Positions 44,667-55,467 of a DNA stretch of 64,000 nt are shown one piece after another. Positions within the stretch are counted from its first letter, which is position 1. Each line of letters begins with the position of its first letter. The DNA lies in assembly GCF_022879595.1 (NCBI RefSeq), contig NZ_CP084269.1, positions 195,213 through 259,212 on the forward strand, written 5' to 3'. The notes beneath the pieces were generated by a model. The model searched no databases. It was not told the DNA's origin and worked only from the letters and a program-made list of their open reading frames with translations. The position numbers and the translations under genes are program-made. The stretch is from Caballeronia sp. Lep1P3. Its GTDB lineage: Bacteria; Pseudomonadota; Gammaproteobacteria; Burkholderiales; Burkholderiaceae.

Positions 44667-45686
44667 TTAAGGTACCGCGACCCTCTGCACGATCATCGCG
44701 ATCAATGCCTCGGAGAGTTCATGGCGCCGCATTTCATACACTGGTGTGAAGAACACCCGATGACCGAGCGCCGGCAAGAGCACGCGATGCACATCTTCGG
44801 GCAGCACATCGAGCCGTCCGTCCAACCATGCGTTGACGCGCACCGCGCGGACCAGCGCGCTCATGCCACGCGCACTTGCGCCGGCAAGAATCAGCCGCTC
44901 CATATCGACGCCATCGAGTTCGATGCCAAAGCGCTGCGGCGTTTCCGTCGCTTGCCAGATGTCAAGCACATACTTCTCGATGCTCGGACTCAGGGTCACG
45001 CTGCGCTGGATCATCGCGCCAATGTCGTTGAGCCGCGCTGCATCGATCACGGCCTCGGGCACGCTTTGCAGGAGCGTATCGACATCATGGAAGGCCGGAT
45101 CGAAAACCAGCGCGCGGCGCACTTCACGAGCCGAAGGCGTCGGCATGTTGAGTTCGAAGAGGAAGCGATCGCGTGCGGCGGAAGCCAGTTCGAAGGTCTC
45201 TTCCTTCTCGACCTTGTTGCGGTCGGCGAAGACCGTCAGGTGCGGGAAGCGATATTCGCGGTCGAAAGCGGAGACTGAGCGTTCGGCCATCGCGCGCAGC
45301 AACAGTGACTGAACCTGTGGACGCGATCGGTTGATCTCATTGAAAAAGAACGTGGTCAGTTTTTCGCCGTGGCGCAGCAACGGACCAGGATCGATACGCG
45401 GCTTGCCCTGCGCATCGACGAAGGTGTGATAAATCAGATCGCCAGGCATGAGGTCGATGGTACCTTCGATGCGCTCGAAATCGCCCCCCGTCGCTCGCCC
45501 GAATGCGCGGAGTACGGTGGTCTTGCCGACGCCTACGCCGCCTTCCAGTAAGACGTGTCCCCGCGCATACAGCGCAACGTTAATTAGATGAATCGTTTCG
45601 GCTTGGCCGACGACGGTATGCCCTACGGCGGCTTCCATCTTGAGGGCGTCGCTGCGCCAGTCTTGAAGTTTGCTTTCCGTTGCCAT
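44667..45686 (-). CDS. mxaR: MoxR-family AAA ATPase (MxaR)
   Basis: This 339-aa AAA+ ATPase has Walker A LLEGGVGVGKTTVLRAF, Walker B TTFFFNEINRSRPQVQSLLL and sensor VFADRNKVEKEETFELASAA. MoxR ATPases remodel partners through VWA proteins during metalloenzyme maturation. It is the first gene of an mxaRSACKL-type cluster; the frame extends to 45980 but homology begins at the ATG 45686. Confidence 0.9.
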   Translation of the reverse strand: MATESKLQDWRSDALKMEAAVGHTVVGQAETIHLINVALYARGHVLLEGGVGVGKTTVLRAFGRATGGDFERIEGTIDLMPGDLIYHTFVDAQGKPRIDPGPLLRHGEKLTTFFFNEINRSRPQVQSLLLRAMAERSVSAFDREYRFPHLTVFADRNKVEKEETFELASAARDRFLFELNMPTPSAREVRRALVFDPAFHDVDTLLQSVPEAVIDAARLNDIGAMIQRSVTLSPSIEKYVLDIWQATETPQRFGIELDGVDMERLILAGASARGMSALVRAVRVNAWLDGRLDVLPEDVHRVLLPALGHRVFFTPVYEMRRHELSEALIAMIVQRVAVP

Positions 45687-46076
45687 GGTTGGTGTAATGA
45701 GGCGAGCACGGATGAGCAAAATGCGTGGTCCGTGCGCTCCTGGGCATGGAACGCATAACCCGCGCCAGTCGCGGATGCGCGGTGGCCTTCGTCGGGCCGG
45801 GGCAGCCTGTCCACATGTGAGACAAACTGTGGCATCGTCAGTGCGCCCTGTTCCGCGCTTGGGAACGCACGGTTCGTGCGCCGGGAACATTGCCCAGAAA
45901 CACGCTGTCCGTTGGGTACGCGTCAGTCGGAGCCCACCATGGCCGAACCATGCCAAAGCCGTGGTGGCAACGTCGCTCATGGGCCGTTAGTGCCGTGCTG
46001 CGGCCAGGGAAGTTCCTCGGGCGGGCAAGTTGTCCGACAGCAAGTGCGTTTGAGAACATCGACACAGTTCTTCGAT

Positions 46077-46156
46077 CCCGGTTGGAAGCGTCTCGCGACT
46101 GACAAGCCGAAGCCCTCAAACTTGCGGCAGCACAGCGGCCACGCTCAACTAATGAC
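46077..46156 (+). repeat. Inverted repeat arm A around DUF4148 gene 2
   Basis: Sequence such as AAGCGTCTCGCGACTG, ACTTGCGGCAGCACAGCGGC and TAATGAC recurs as its complement at 46884-46959, with a few substitutions and small gaps. Confidence 0.7.
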
Positions 46157-46272
46157 ACTGCCTTCTGCCACTAGATTTTTTTCTTACGCCGGTTGAAGGT
46201 TATGCGCATCTGAACCTGCGACGTATCGCCAGGTGCAGCACACCTCACGAGGAGATTTTTAATCTACTCCGT

Positions 46273-46307
46273 CTGACATATTTCTCATCTTCGGATCACG
46301 TTCACGC
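46273..46307 (+). promoter_or_regulatory. Metal-response motif upstream of DUF4148 gene 2
   Basis: CTGACA-N5-TCTCATCTTC followed by TCACG, shared with 48151, 57341-57375 and 56843-56870. Its occurrence before a czc operon with its own two-component genes points to a CzcR-like binding site. Confidence 0.55.
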
Positions 46308-46372
46308 ACTATCTGCTCTACATACTGTTTCCATGGCGCGCCAACTAGGCGGTCGAAACTTGGAGAACAGAA

Positions 46373-46642
46373 ATGAAAGCAGCAAAAATTGCGGTTGTGT
46401 TCGCAATCACGGGCGTCTCGATTGGCCTGATTTCGCCGTCCGCCTTGGCGCAAAAGTCTCGTGGCCAGGTTCGTGAGGAACTAGCGCTGGCGCAGCATGA
46501 AGGATATACGCCTGCCGGCAGGACGCAGTATCCGCCGTCGGAAGCGTCGATTGCACGAAACAAAGAAATTCACGCGGCGGTGACGCACGGCGGTGAGAAG
46601 GCGCCAGGCCCGGACCAGCATGATCAGCTGGCGGGGCGCTAA
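46373..46642 (+). CDS. DUF4148 exported small protein 2
   Basis: This 89-aa protein has a signal peptide ending SALAQ and the core SRGQVREELALAQHEGYTPA, then TQYPPSEASIARNKEIHAAV. It is very close to gene 3 at 48251. Periplasmic, function unknown. It sits between the two arms of an inverted repeat and behind a motif shared with the czc operon. Confidence 0.88.
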   Translation: MKAAKIAVVFAITGVSIGLISPSALAQKSRGQVREELALAQHEGYTPAGRTQYPPSEASIARNKEIHAAVTHGGEKAPGPDQHDQLAGR

Positions 46643-46970
46643 CCGCCCAAGTGTGCCCTGAGTGGTGACAAACGGTGCGTAGTGATGGACGGGCATTGCG
46701 ATGCTGAGTTTGGCATGCATCTACCTTGCCGCTTGAGCAACGGCAGACTCCTCAGCAATCACGCCGCGAATCATGAAGGCACATCGGACACCAACCGTAG
46801 AATGAGCCGTGCCATGATCTAGAGGCTGGCGATGTCCGTTCAAGGCCGGTGCTATTCGGATGAGCAGAAGAAGGTGGCCGTCGGTCATTATCGAGCGGTG
46901 GCCGCTGTGCTGTCGCAAGTCTAATTGGCTTGTCCAGTCGCGAGACGCTTGCAACCGGGGCGCGGGGCCG
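46643..46970. other. Intergenic region with inverted repeat arm B
   Basis: No supported gene; it contains repeat arm B at 46884-46959. Confidence 0.45.
46884..46959 (-). repeat. Inverted repeat arm B around DUF4148 gene 2
   Basis: Reverse complement reads CAAGCGTCTCGCGACTGG, ACTTGCGACAGCACAGCGGC and ATAATGAC, matching arm A at 46077-46156. Confidence 0.7.
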
Positions 46971-47264
46971 CTAGTGCAATGTCGGCTTTGACGTGATGCC
47001 CGGCGTAACCAAAGCAGCATGCTTGGCGTGTTCATAGATGCCTTCCCTGCACTCGGCCTTCAGGTTAGCGACGGTCGATTCGATGAAAGGATGGGCACGA
47101 TAGGGCGCTACAGTCCTATCGATTATTGCTTCGACCGTACGAATGGCAGCTTCGACGCTATCGGGATCTTTGCTGTTGAAGTCAACGGTAATCATGAGGG
47201 CATCGAGCTCCTCAAGTGCAGCCGCCACCTCGGCGCACAAGTCAGAGATCAGCTTGTCGGTCAT
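46971..47264 (-). CDS. Hypothetical small helical protein
   Basis: A 97-aa protein starting MTDKLISDLCAEVAAALEEL, with VDFNSKDPDSVEAAIRTVEA in the middle. It is acidic and predicted all-helical. The start is chosen for the clean N-terminus; a longer frame upstream has no support. No domain recognised. Confidence 0.5.
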   Translation of the reverse strand: MTDKLISDLCAEVAAALEELDALMITVDFNSKDPDSVEAAIRTVEAIIDRTVAPYRAHPFIESTVANLKAECREGIYEHAKHAALVTPGITSKPTLH

Positions 47265-47639
47265 GCGAGTTCTTCGGAGGTTTGCGTGTGTTTCATTCAC
47301 GCCTGACTTCGCGGTTTCTATGAACCGGCCAGCATAGAGTGCGCCCGCGGCGTTCTTTGCGCTATTGCGGACGTCAGGCGCGGTTACGGGACGGGCCTTC
47401 CGCTGCCCGCCGGCGCACGCCACGGGCTGAACACGGTCAGACACCCGGGGCCGTGAATGGAAAGGCATAAGTAGGGTCTGGCACCCCGGGCGCTAACAAC
47501 TCCCAACCAGTCGCGCATGCTTATCGCTTGAAGGAAAGCATGCAAGATGAAAGATTTGTCATCGATAGGTCATCGGTACGATTCGTTGGTTTCATATGAT
47601 TCCGGGTTGACGCGCGTACCCCCGTGCTCCGTATTGCAA

Positions 47640-47790
47640 ATTGCGTAGAAGCGAGTCGCGTCTGTAAGCGAGAAGCCACCAAAAACACCAATTTTTGGAT
47701 GCGGTTGCTTGGTTTGCGATCAGGCCACGCGCACGGCAGAACGCAACTCTGGCCGTGCTTTAGTCCGGGCGATTTCGCCCGGACTTTTTC
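47640..47790 (+). ncRNA. Candidate small RNA ending at a strong terminator
   Basis: The terminator at 47762-47790 has no protein gene in front of it. A possible -35 TTGACG (47607-47612) with a weak -10 near 47631 precedes about 125 bases containing local dyads (CCAATTTTTGG; GCACGGC and GCCGTGC). No known family recognised. Confidence 0.3.
47762..47790 (+). terminator. Rho-independent terminator
   Basis: AGTCCGGGCGA and its complement, with a TT-containing loop, are followed by TTTTTC. This is the strongest intrinsic terminator seen in the right half. Confidence 0.8.
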
Positions 47791-48150
47791 TTTGCGGGCC
47801 CAGCATGCTCGCCACTCCTTCGGGTGTTGGGTTAGTCGATGAGCTGGCCACGGCCGGTAAAGTGAAGCACAACTGCATGAGGCGAGCGTGGGTCGGAAGA
47901 GAGCGCGAGCGTAAATCGCGAATCAAAGAACGCAAACTGTCCATCAGACGCTGCCGAGCAGTGCGAGGGGGCAAACAACCGGCGGAGCTCCGGTGAGCAA
48001 GGCGAAGTGGCGTAGATGCAGCGGTCGTGCGATGAAGGGATGCGCTCTTCCCTGGGGACTCGGGCGATGTTCGCGAGACGGACTGCACCCAGTACCCGAG
48101 TCTAGGTCATTCCCTTCGACATTCGCGTTGAATCGAGTCGTCTTCGATCC

Positions 48151-48185
48151 CTGACACGTTTCTCATCTTCCCGTCACGATGACGC
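48151..48185 (+). promoter_or_regulatory. Metal-response motif upstream of DUF4148 gene 3
   Basis: CTGACACGTTTCTCATCTTC followed by CCGTCACG, aligned with the motif before DUF4148 gene 2 without gaps. Confidence 0.55.
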
Positions 48186-48250
48186 ATGGGCCGTCGACGA
48201 TACTGTTCCTCAGACGCGCCGAACGGCGGTCGCAATGAAAGGAGAAATAG

Positions 48251-48523
48251 ATGAAAGCGATCAAGTTTGCAGCCCTGCTGGTTACCTCCACAATCGCGCT
48301 AGGCGCGGTGTCCCAAACGGCTGTGGCGCAAGCAAAGACACGTGAGCAGGTTCGTCAGGAGCTGGTTCAGGCGCAACACGCCGGACTCGTTCCAACCAGC
48401 AAGACGCACTATCCCCCGAGCGACGCTCTGGTCGCGCGCAACAAGGAGACGCACGCGGCGACAAGGCACGCCGGCGAGGCAACACCGGAGATCGACCATC
48501 ACGACAGCGTCGCGGCTCGCTAA
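48251..48523 (+). CDS. DUF4148 exported small protein 3
   Basis: This 90-aa protein has a signal peptide (SQTAVAQ cleavage) and the core TREQVRQELVQAQHAGLVPT, then THYPPSDALVARNKETHAAT. AAAGGAG precedes the ATG. It converges on the sensor kinase gene of the czc cluster. Confidence 0.88.
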   Translation: MKAIKFAALLVTSTIALGAVSQTAVAQAKTREQVRQELVQAQHAGLVPTSKTHYPPSDALVARNKETHAATRHAGEATPEIDHHDSVAAR

Positions 48524-48586
48524 GGCTGCGCGGCTGCACAAGGTGCGACGCCCACCAGGCCTCAAGCCTTTGCGCTCGTCGCGCGA

Positions 48587-49999
48587 TCAGAACGACCGGT
48601 GGGCCGGTTCGATCGCGCGACGCGGAAAGGTCAACCAGAACTTCGTCTCTTCGTTGGGCCGACTCTCGACTCCGCAGCTTCCGTCGTGACTGTCCATGAT
48701 GGACCTCACGATTGCCAAGCCGAGCCCTGAACTCGATGATTGGCTGTGCCGCGAAGGGTCCACTCGATAGAACCGGTCGAATATTCGGTCTACGTGCGGC
48801 GACTCGATTCCACCGCCGGCATCCGACACGCTGACCGTGACCCGATCAGCGCGCTCTTCACACTTGACGTTAATCACGCTACCTCTTGGCGCATGAGCGA
48901 TCGAATTGGAAATAAGATTGCTTAGCGCGCGCTGGAAAAGGAGAAGGTCCGCATCGACGCGCGCCTGCCCGGAAACGCGAATCGTGACGCCCGCTTCTTC
49001 CGCCAAGGATTCGTAAAAGCCAGCCACACGCTCCGCCTCTTGCGCCGCGTCGAGCCGTCGAATCTTGAGCAAAGCGTCCGCCCGCTCCGATCGCGCGATG
49101 AAGAGCATGTCCTCAATCATGCGCGAAAGACGTTGAAACTCATCGATGCTCGATTCGATGACGTCCTTGTACTGGTCCGCGCTCCGCTCTTGAGACAGCG
49201 CCACTTGAGCGGCTGCCTGCAAGTTCGTAAGCGGCGTTCGCATATCGTGAGCAAGGTTTGACGAAAACTCGCTCAGTCGTGTGAACGACTCGTTGAGCCG
49301 CTCAACCATGCCGTTGAAAGCGAGCTCAAGCTCTTTGAGCTCGCCCGACGTGTCCAGTGACGGCAACGGATGAGCGAGCCTAGCCGTGGACATCTGTTCT
49401 GCTCGTGCGACAAGCTGGCGCAGCGGCTTCAGACCAAACTTTGCGATGCCATATGCCAAGGCAGAGGCCAGCATGACGCCCAGCACTTCGATCACGACGA
49501 TCGTGTAAGCATAGGCTCGAAGTAAGGCCGCATCGTTTTTGCCGTCGTACTGCAAGACCACGCGCACACTTTCTTCCGGCGAGGCGTTAAGCGACGCCGA
49601 GGCGGCGAGATAGCGCAGCTTCGATCCCGGTCGCGCGATGCTGAGCCCAGCCGGCGGTGCTGGATCACTGCGCGCCGGACCGTAGGGCTGAAACCCGGGT
49701 GTTCCCAGCAAGCGCCTGCCGTTGCGATCGTAGATCGCCATAGCCATGTTCGGATGGTCGTGCAGTTGATCCGACCACATCTCTGGATTGCGTGCGATAT
49801 CATCGGCGAGCTTGGCGGCGTCGAAATGGCCCTGCAGCGCGACCATGATGCTGGTCATCTGCTCCGACGCAGTCGACTCAATCCGGCTCCGCAGCGCCTC
49901 ATAAAGCGCGAGGCCGCTAAGGGCCAGGACCGTTGAGGTCGAGACCACGATAAGGACGGTCAGTCTCGCCCGCAGAGTCCGTGGAAAAAATCGCTTCAT
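48587..49999 (-). CDS. Heavy-metal sensor histidine kinase (CzcS-like)
   Basis: This 470-aa kinase has two spans around a periplasmic sensor ([40 protein letters not shown]), HAMP, the H-box [18 protein letters not shown] and ATP-binding motifs [19 protein letters not shown] and [13 protein letters not shown]. The ATG overlaps the response-regulator stop by 4 bp. It should phosphorylate the adjacent regulator in response to a periplasmic metal ion. Confidence 0.92.
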   Translation of the reverse strand: MKRFFPRTLRARLTVLIVVSTSTVLALSGLALYEALRSRIESTASEQMTSIMVALQGHFDAAKLADDIARNPEMWSDQLHDHPNMAMAIYDRNGRRLLGTPGFQPYGPARSDPAPPAGLSIARPGSKLRYLAASASLNASPEESVRVVLQYDGKNDAALLRAYAYTIVVIEVLGVMLASALAYGIAKFGLKPLRQLVARAEQMSTARLAHPLPSLDTSGELKELELAFNGMVERLNESFTRLSEFSSNLAHDMRTPLTNLQAAAQVALSQERSADQYKDVIESSIDEFQRLSRMIEDMLFIARSERADALLKIRRLDAAQEAERVAGFYESLAEEAGVTIRVSGQARVDADLLLFQRALSNLISNSIAHAPRGSVINVKCEERADRVTVSVSDAGGGIESPHVDRIFDRFYRVDPSRHSQSSSSGLGLAIVRSIMDSHDGSCGVESRPNEETKFWLTFPRRAIEPAHRSF

Positions 50000-50682
50000 C
50001 GCGCGCCGATGTCGTCTCTCACTTCGAGCACATAGCCCATGCCGCGAACGGTGTGAATGAGCTTGGGCTCGTAAGCATCGTCGACCTTCGAACGCAAGCG
50101 TCTGATCGACGAATCGACCACATTGGTATCGCTGCTGAAGTTCATGTCCCACACTTGTGAAGCAATGGTCGCGCGCGGCAGAATCTCTCCCTCACGTCGC
50201 ATGAGTAGCCACAGCAGGGCGAACTCCTTTGCGGTCAAGAGTATTCCGTTGCCTTGTCTGAAAGCTTTACGCTTGGTCAGGTCGAGCTCCAGGTCGGCCA
50301 CGCGAATCGTGTTCGAATCGCTGGGCTGGCCTCGCCTGAGAATGACCCTGATCCGGGCGGTAAGCTCCACGAAATCAAATGGCTTCGAGAGGTAATCATC
50401 GGCGCCGAGCTCGAGTCCTTTGACCCGGTCCCCGACATCATCTCGCGCGGTAAGGAACAGGACGGGCGTCTTCTTTGTGCGGCGCAGGTTCTGCAGCACC
50501 GACCACCCGTCCTGACCTGGCAGCATGACGTCCAATATGAGAAGGTCGTAGTGCTCGGTTTCAGCTTGATACTGGCCAGATAAGCCGTCCTCGACCCAAT
50601 CGACGGTGTAACCTGCCTCGGCGAGTCCCCGTTTCAGGTAGAGGCCCATCTTCGCCTCGTCTTCCACAATCAGAATCCGCAT
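49996..50682 (-). CDS. OmpR-family response regulator (CzcR/IrlR-like)
   Basis: This 228-aa regulator has a receiver domain ([20 protein letters not shown]; phospho-Asp in [34 protein letters not shown]) and a winged-HTH output domain ([40 protein letters not shown]). Its start overlaps the stop of the RND gene by one base (TAATG), so it is made with the pump. It probably recognises the shared motif upstream of the czc operon and DUF4148 genes. Confidence 0.93.
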   Translation of the reverse strand: MRILIVEDEAKMGLYLKRGLAEAGYTVDWVEDGLSGQYQAETEHYDLLILDVMLPGQDGWSVLQNLRRTKKTPVLFLTARDDVGDRVKGLELGADDYLSKPFDFVELTARIRVILRRGQPSDSNTIRVADLELDLTKRKAFRQGNGILLTAKEFALLWLLMRREGEILPRATIASQVWDMNFSSDTNVVDSSIRRLRSKVDDAYEPKLIHTVRGMGYVLEVRDDIGAR

Positions 50683-53600
50683 TACACATTACCTCTCGAG
50701 TGACGCAGGCGCCGCTGAAGCCAACTCGGCGTAAGAAAGCCGAAGCGCTGCTCAAACATCAAACGCATCGACGTCGAGTGGCTCATCCGGTACAGCACCG
50801 GTAAAACAAGCAACGTTAGGGCGGTGGACGACAGGATTCCACCGATCACAACGGTTGCCAGCGGACGCTGCACCTCGGAGCCCGTGCCGGTTGCGAAGGC
50901 CATGGGTAGGAAACCGAGGGAGGCGACGAGCGCCGTCATCAGTACGGGCCTCAGACGGGTCAGTGCACCTTCGCGGACCGCGGCATTGAGCTCCGCCCCG
51001 TCTTCTCGCAGGCTTCGGATGAACGATATCATCACGAGGCCATTGAGCACCGCGACGCCCGACAGGGCGATGAAGCCGATCGCAGCTGTAATTGACAACG
51101 GAATGCCGCGCAGCCACAGCGACACAACGCCGCCGCTCAATGCAAACGGGATGCCTGTGAAGACCAGCAAACCGTCTTTGACGTTGTTGAACATCACGAA
51201 GAGCAGCACGAACACCATGAACAGTGCCAGAGGTACAACAAGCTTCAGCCGTTCGCTCGCGCTTTGCAGTTGTTCGAACTGACCGCCCCACGACACCCAA
51301 TACCCGGCGGGGATTTGGACATCTTGCTGGATTTGCTGGCGTGCGTCGGCAACGAACGATCCGACGTCGCGCCCTCGTACATTCGCGCTAACGACCACGC
51401 GCCGCTTTCCGTCTTCGCGGCTGATCTGGTTCGGACCTGGACCCACCTCGACGGTCGCCAGTTCTGCCAACGGCACGTAAGGGGCCTGCACGACTGGTCC
51501 GCTAGCGGGGGAGACCGCCAAGGCAGGCAGCGCGATCGGCAGCCGCTTGATCGCCTCGATATCCGAGCGGAGCTCGTCGGGCAGGCGCACCACGATGTCG
51601 AAGCGGCGATCACCTTGGAACAACGTGCCGGCTTTCTGTCCACCGACTGCCGCGGCGATCGCATCCTGAATATCGGCAACCGTGACGCCATACCGGGCGA
51701 GTTTCTCGCGCTCGAGGTTGATGGTGAGCACCGGAAGGCCAGTTGTCTGCTCCACCTTCACTTCCGATGCGCCCGGCACCTTGTTCAGCGCCGCCGCAAT
51801 CTTTTCACCGGTGCCATTGAGCACCGACATATCGTCGCCGAAGATCTTGACAGCCACGTCGCTACGCACGCCGGAAATCAGTTCGTTGAAGCGAAGCTGG
51901 ATCGGTTGCGAGAACTCATAGGCATTGCCGGGCAACTCCGCAAGCACCGTTTCTATTTCCTTAATGAGATCGTCACGCGACTTGTCGGGATCCGGCCATT
52001 CCTTCGTCGGCTTCAGCATCACATAGCCGTCAGAAAGGTTCGGTGGCATGGGATCGGCCGCGATTTCAGCGGTGCCGGTGCGTGCGAATACGCGGTCGAT
52101 CTCGGGGAATCGCTGCTTGAGTGTCTTTTCGATCGTTTTCTGCATCTCGAGCGACTGCGACAGGCTCGTGCCGGGAATCCGCAGCGCGGCCACGGCGAGA
52201 TCACCTTCGTTGAGGCTTGGAATGAATTCGCTGCCGAGTCGGGTCGCGAGTCCGAGGGTGAGCGCCACGATGATCGCCGCGCCCGCCAAGACGCGCTTTG
52301 GTTGCTTCATGAAACGGGTCAGGACTGGCTCATAAGCGCGCCGTGCCCAGCCCATGATGCGATTTTCCTTTTCCTCCACGTGTTCACCAATGAACAGCGC
52401 AACGGCCGCCGGGATGAACGTCACCGTCAGCACCATGGCCGCAGCCAATGCCATTACAACCGTGACAGCCATCGGATGGAACATCTTGCCTTCCACGCCG
52501 GTGAGCGTGAAGATCGGCAGATACACCACCATAATGATGAGCTGCCCGAAGATCAGCGCCCGTCTCGCCTCCTGGGATGCGCCGAATACCTCGCTGAAGC
52601 GTTCCTCGCGGGTCAGCGGCCTGCCAAGCAGCGTTTGCGCGTGCGCGAGCCGTCGCACACAGTTCTCGACGATCACCACCGCACCATCGACGATGATGCC
52701 GAAGTCGAGGGCGCCAAGACTCATCAGGTTCGCACTTACCTTCGCGTTCACCATGCCGGTGAAAGTCATCAGCATCGACAACGGAATGACGAGCGCCGTG
52801 ATGATGGCTGCCCGCATATTGCCCAGGAAGAGAAACAGAATCACGATGACTAACACCGCGCCTTCCAGCAAATTCTTCTTGACCGTGTCCACAGCCTTCT
52901 CGACCAGATTGGTCCGGTCGTAGACAGGGATAGCGCGCACGCCGTTGGGCAGCGAACGGTTGACGTCGTTCATCTTAAGCGCCACGGCTTTCGAGACCGC
53001 GCGGCTGTTCTCGCCCATCAGCATGAATACCGTGCCGAGCACCACTTCTTCGCCGTTGGACGTGGCCGCGCCCGTACGCAACTCGCGCCCGGTGTCGACC
53101 TGCGCGATGTCCTTGACGCGAACGGGCACACCGCCCACGTTCGTCAACACGACGTTGGCAAGGTCCTCTGCTGAGCGCGCCTGCCCCGGTACGCGCACCA
53201 GGTATTGCTCGCCGCGCTTCTCAATATACCCTGCACCAACGTTGTCGTTGTTGCGCTCGACAGCACGCACGACGTCCGCAAGGGTCAAGCCATAAGACAT
53301 GAGCTTGGTGGGGTTCGGCGCAATCCGGAACTCCTTGACGTATCCGCCGATGGAATTCACCTCGGTGACACCCGGCACATTGCGAAGCTGAGGCTTCACG
53401 ACCCAGTCCTGTAGCTCCCGCAGATCCGAAGGCGTGTACCGCGTCCCGTCTGGCTTGCGCGCCGAAGGATCGGCTTCCACGGTCCACAGGTAAATCTCGC
53501 CAAGTCCGGTCGACGTTGGACCCATGGCAGGCGTCGCGCCGGGCGGCAGCTTGTCCTTCGCTTCCTGAATTCGTTCGTTGACGAGTTGGCGGGCGAAGTA

Positions 53601-53909
53601 GATGTCGGTGCCGTCCTTGAAGATGACGGTCACTTGAGACAAGCCGTAGCGCGAGATCGAACGCGTTTCCTCCAAGTTCGGCAGGCCCGCCATCGCCGTC
53701 TCGACGGGATAGGTGATGCGTTGCTCGGCCTCGAGGGGCGAATAGCCCGCTGCGGAAGTGTTGATCTGTACCTGTACGTTAGTGATGTCGGGCACGGCAT
53801 CGATCGGCAACTTCTGATAGCTGTACACGCCGAAGGCGGCAACTGCCGCGACCGCAAGCATGACAAGCCAGCGGTGCGCGATCGCAAAGCGAATCAATCG
53901 CTCAAACAT
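50682..53909 (-). CDS. czcA: Heavy-metal RND efflux pump (CzcA-like)
   Basis: This 1075-aa inner-membrane pump of the HME-RND family has TM4 motif [20 protein letters not shown] with the D...D...E proton relay of divalent-cation pumps (CzcA or CnrA type) rather than the CusA pattern. Periplasmic loops and twelve spans are as expected, and [20 protein letters not shown] is a typical segment. It exports Zn, Co, Cd or Ni with the partner proteins upstream. Confidence 0.94.
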   Translation of the reverse strand: MFERLIRFAIAHRWLVMLAVAAVAAFGVYSYQKLPIDAVPDITNVQVQINTSAAGYSPLEAEQRITYPVETAMAGLPNLEETRSISRYGLSQVTVIFKDGTDIYFARQLVNERIQEAKDKLPPGATPAMGPTSTGLGEIYLWTVEADPSARKPDGTRYTPSDLRELQDWVVKPQLRNVPGVTEVNSIGGYVKEFRIAPNPTKLMSYGLTLADVVRAVERNNDNVGAGYIEKRGEQYLVRVPGQARSAEDLANVVLTNVGGVPVRVKDIAQVDTGRELRTGAATSNGEEVVLGTVFMLMGENSRAVSKAVALKMNDVNRSLPNGVRAIPVYDRTNLVEKAVDTVKKNLLEGAVLVIVILFLFLGNMRAAIITALVIPLSMLMTFTGMVNAKVSANLMSLGALDFGIIVDGAVVIVENCVRRLAHAQTLLGRPLTREERFSEVFGASQEARRALIFGQLIIMVVYLPIFTLTGVEGKMFHPMAVTVVMALAAAMVLTVTFIPAAVALFIGEHVEEKENRIMGWARRAYEPVLTRFMKQPKRVLAGAAIIVALTLGLATRLGSEFIPSLNEGDLAVAALRIPGTSLSQSLEMQKTIEKTLKQRFPEIDRVFARTGTAEIAADPMPPNLSDGYVMLKPTKEWPDPDKSRDDLIKEIETVLAELPGNAYEFSQPIQLRFNELISGVRSDVAVKIFGDDMSVLNGTGEKIAAALNKVPGASEVKVEQTTGLPVLTINLEREKLARYGVTVADIQDAIAAAVGGQKAGTLFQGDRRFDIVVRLPDELRSDIEAIKRLPIALPALAVSPASGPVVQAPYVPLAELATVEVGPGPNQISREDGKRRVVVSANVRGRDVGSFVADARQQIQQDVQIPAGYWVSWGGQFEQLQSASERLKLVVPLALFMVFVLLFVMFNNVKDGLLVFTGIPFALSGGVVSLWLRGIPLSITAAIGFIALSGVAVLNGLVMISFIRSLREDGAELNAAVREGALTRLRPVLMTALVASLGFLPMAFATGTGSEVQRPLATVVIGGILSSTALTLLVLPVLYRMSHSTSMRLMFEQRFGFLTPSWLQRRLRHSRGNV

Positions 53910-53981
53910 GGGATGGTCCTCTGGTGCAGCAGGAAGCGCGCGGCGCCAGGGGCCGCGTCCGTATGCAGCGGGTTGCGTTGT

Positions 53982-55457
53982 TCACTCTTCTTCGGCGCTG
54001 CCTTTTCCGAGCTCTGCCTTCAAAACGAAGCTGTTCGCTGCGACATACTGCTGGCCAGGCGTCAAGCCCCTGAGGACTTCGATGACCCGTTCATCACGCC
54101 GACCGGTCTCGACCGCCTGAGCGACGAATCCCCTGGCCGATTGGACAAACACGGAAGGCGCCCCATCAACCTGCTGAAGGGCATCGCTCGCGACCGCGAT
54201 CGGCACGTCCTGCGTACCGGCATTGACCGAGACATTGACGAACATGCCCGGTCGCCAGGCGCCATCAGGATTGGGAAGGACGACCCGCGCGGGCGCGGTG
54301 CGAGTCTGCTCGCCCAACAATGCGCCGACGTAGGCGACTGGGCCGCGCGAAGTGGATTCAAACGCAGCAGCGCTCACAGTCGCTTCGCGTCCGACGCGAA
54401 CGTCGTTGAGCCGCTGTGCAGGCACGGCCATTTCCGCCCATACGCTGGAGAGGTCCGAGATAACAAAGACGTTGGCGTCCGCGGCGATGGCCTCGCCCGG
54501 GGTTGCGTGCTTCTCGACCACGGTGCCTGCAAACGGCGCGCGCAGCTCATATTGGTTCAGGCTAGCGCCGCTCGCGGGAGCGTTGATTGCGGCGAGCTTC
54601 TGTCGAGCGTTCTGCGCCGCGATCTCCGCTTCGCGCAATTGCACTTGCGCCTGCAGGAAGTCCTGCTCGGCGGAGACGCGTTCTTTCCAGAGCGTCTGCT
54701 CCCGAGCGTAGGTTGTGCGTGCGGCCGACAGACGGCGCTCAGCCGTCAACAGTTCGCTACGAAGGTCCGCCAGACTCGTGCTCGCGATTAAGGCAAGCAC
54801 CTGGCCCTTCTTCACGTTCTGCCCGATGGACACATCCACGCGTTCCACGATGCCCGCGACGCGGGGAACGACGTGAGCCGTTCGGTCCTCATTGAACTTG
54901 ATCTCGCCAGGCAACTGGAATGAGGTTGCGATCTGCGCCGGACCGACTCGGGCCAGGTCTATCTTGGAAGTCTTCAGTTGCTCCTCGGACAGCGCTATCG
55001 CGCCATCGGTGCGGGAGAATTCGAATGACGCGTTGTGACCGCCTCCTTTGACGTTGAGAATCGCATCGAACACGTGCGGTTTTGCAATGGCCGCGGTCGA
55101 GGTGTACTTCTGCCCGGATTGCTGAAACTGCAACATCTGCTTTTGCCCGTCGTATTTAGTCACACCCGCCGATACCACCACGTCCTTCGACAGCGGCTTG
55201 CCATCGCTGGTGGGAATGACGATAAGACGCGCGTCGCCGGGCTTCTCCGCAAGCACGACTTCGAGCGTGAGCGGACCGTTCTTCAGAAGGACGCCGCCGT
55301 GCTGACCGGCACCGGCATTGGCGTTGTCATGTTGAGCCTCGGCAGCGGTAGGCTCGGGCGCAGGCGCTTCCTTTTTTTGCGTCATCGCGTAGGCGGCAAG
55401 GATGATGCCGATCCCACCGAGAGCGGCCACGATGAAATAGGTTCTGCGGCGCGGCAT
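53982..55457 (-). CDS. czcB: Periplasmic adaptor of the metal efflux pump (CzcB-like)
   Basis: This 491-aa membrane-fusion protein has an N-terminal anchor (YFIVAALGGIGIILAAYAM), a His-containing segment (GQHGGVLLKNG) typical of metal adaptors, a lipoyl/hairpin part (VVPRVAGIVERVDVSIGQNV) and a beta-barrel with NPDGAWRPGMFVNVSVNAG. AAGGAATCCCC precedes the ATG at 55457. Confidence 0.93.
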   Translation of the reverse strand: MPRRRTYFIVAALGGIGIILAAYAMTQKKEAPAPEPTAAEAQHDNANAGAGQHGGVLLKNGPLTLEVVLAEKPGDARLIVIPTSDGKPLSKDVVVSAGVTKYDGQKQMLQFQQSGQKYTSTAAIAKPHVFDAILNVKGGGHNASFEFSRTDGAIALSEEQLKTSKIDLARVGPAQIATSFQLPGEIKFNEDRTAHVVPRVAGIVERVDVSIGQNVKKGQVLALIASTSLADLRSELLTAERRLSAARTTYAREQTLWKERVSAEQDFLQAQVQLREAEIAAQNARQKLAAINAPASGASLNQYELRAPFAGTVVEKHATPGEAIAADANVFVISDLSSVWAEMAVPAQRLNDVRVGREATVSAAAFESTSRGPVAYVGALLGEQTRTAPARVVLPNPDGAWRPGMFVNVSVNAGTQDVPIAVASDALQQVDGAPSVFVQSARGFVAQAVETGRRDERVIEVLRGLTPGQQYVAANSFVLKAELGKGSAEEE

Positions 55458-55467
55458 GGGGATTCCT

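Larger units (their letters stand above)
45687..46372. other. Intergenic region between the mxa cluster and DUF4148 gene 2
   Basis: No convincing gene. It holds one arm of an 80-bp inverted repeat (46077-46156) and the metal-response motif at 46273-46307. The overlapping short frames lack support. Confidence 0.5.
47265..48250. other. Intergenic region with a candidate small RNA and a metal-response motif
   Basis: No convincing protein gene. It contains a strong terminator (47762-47790) with no gene before it and the motif at 48151-48185 before DUF4148 gene 3. Confidence 0.45.

Noticed and set aside
43929..45278. Long plus-strand open frame (449 codons)
   Set aside because: Antisense to the MoxR and MxaS genes; no start signal and no recognisable domain.
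51264..52853. Long plus-strand open frame (529 codons)
   Set aside because: Antisense to the CzcA gene; Arg/His-rich shadow frame.
53586..54791. Plus-strand open frame (401 codons)
   Set aside because: Antisense to czcA and czcB; no support.
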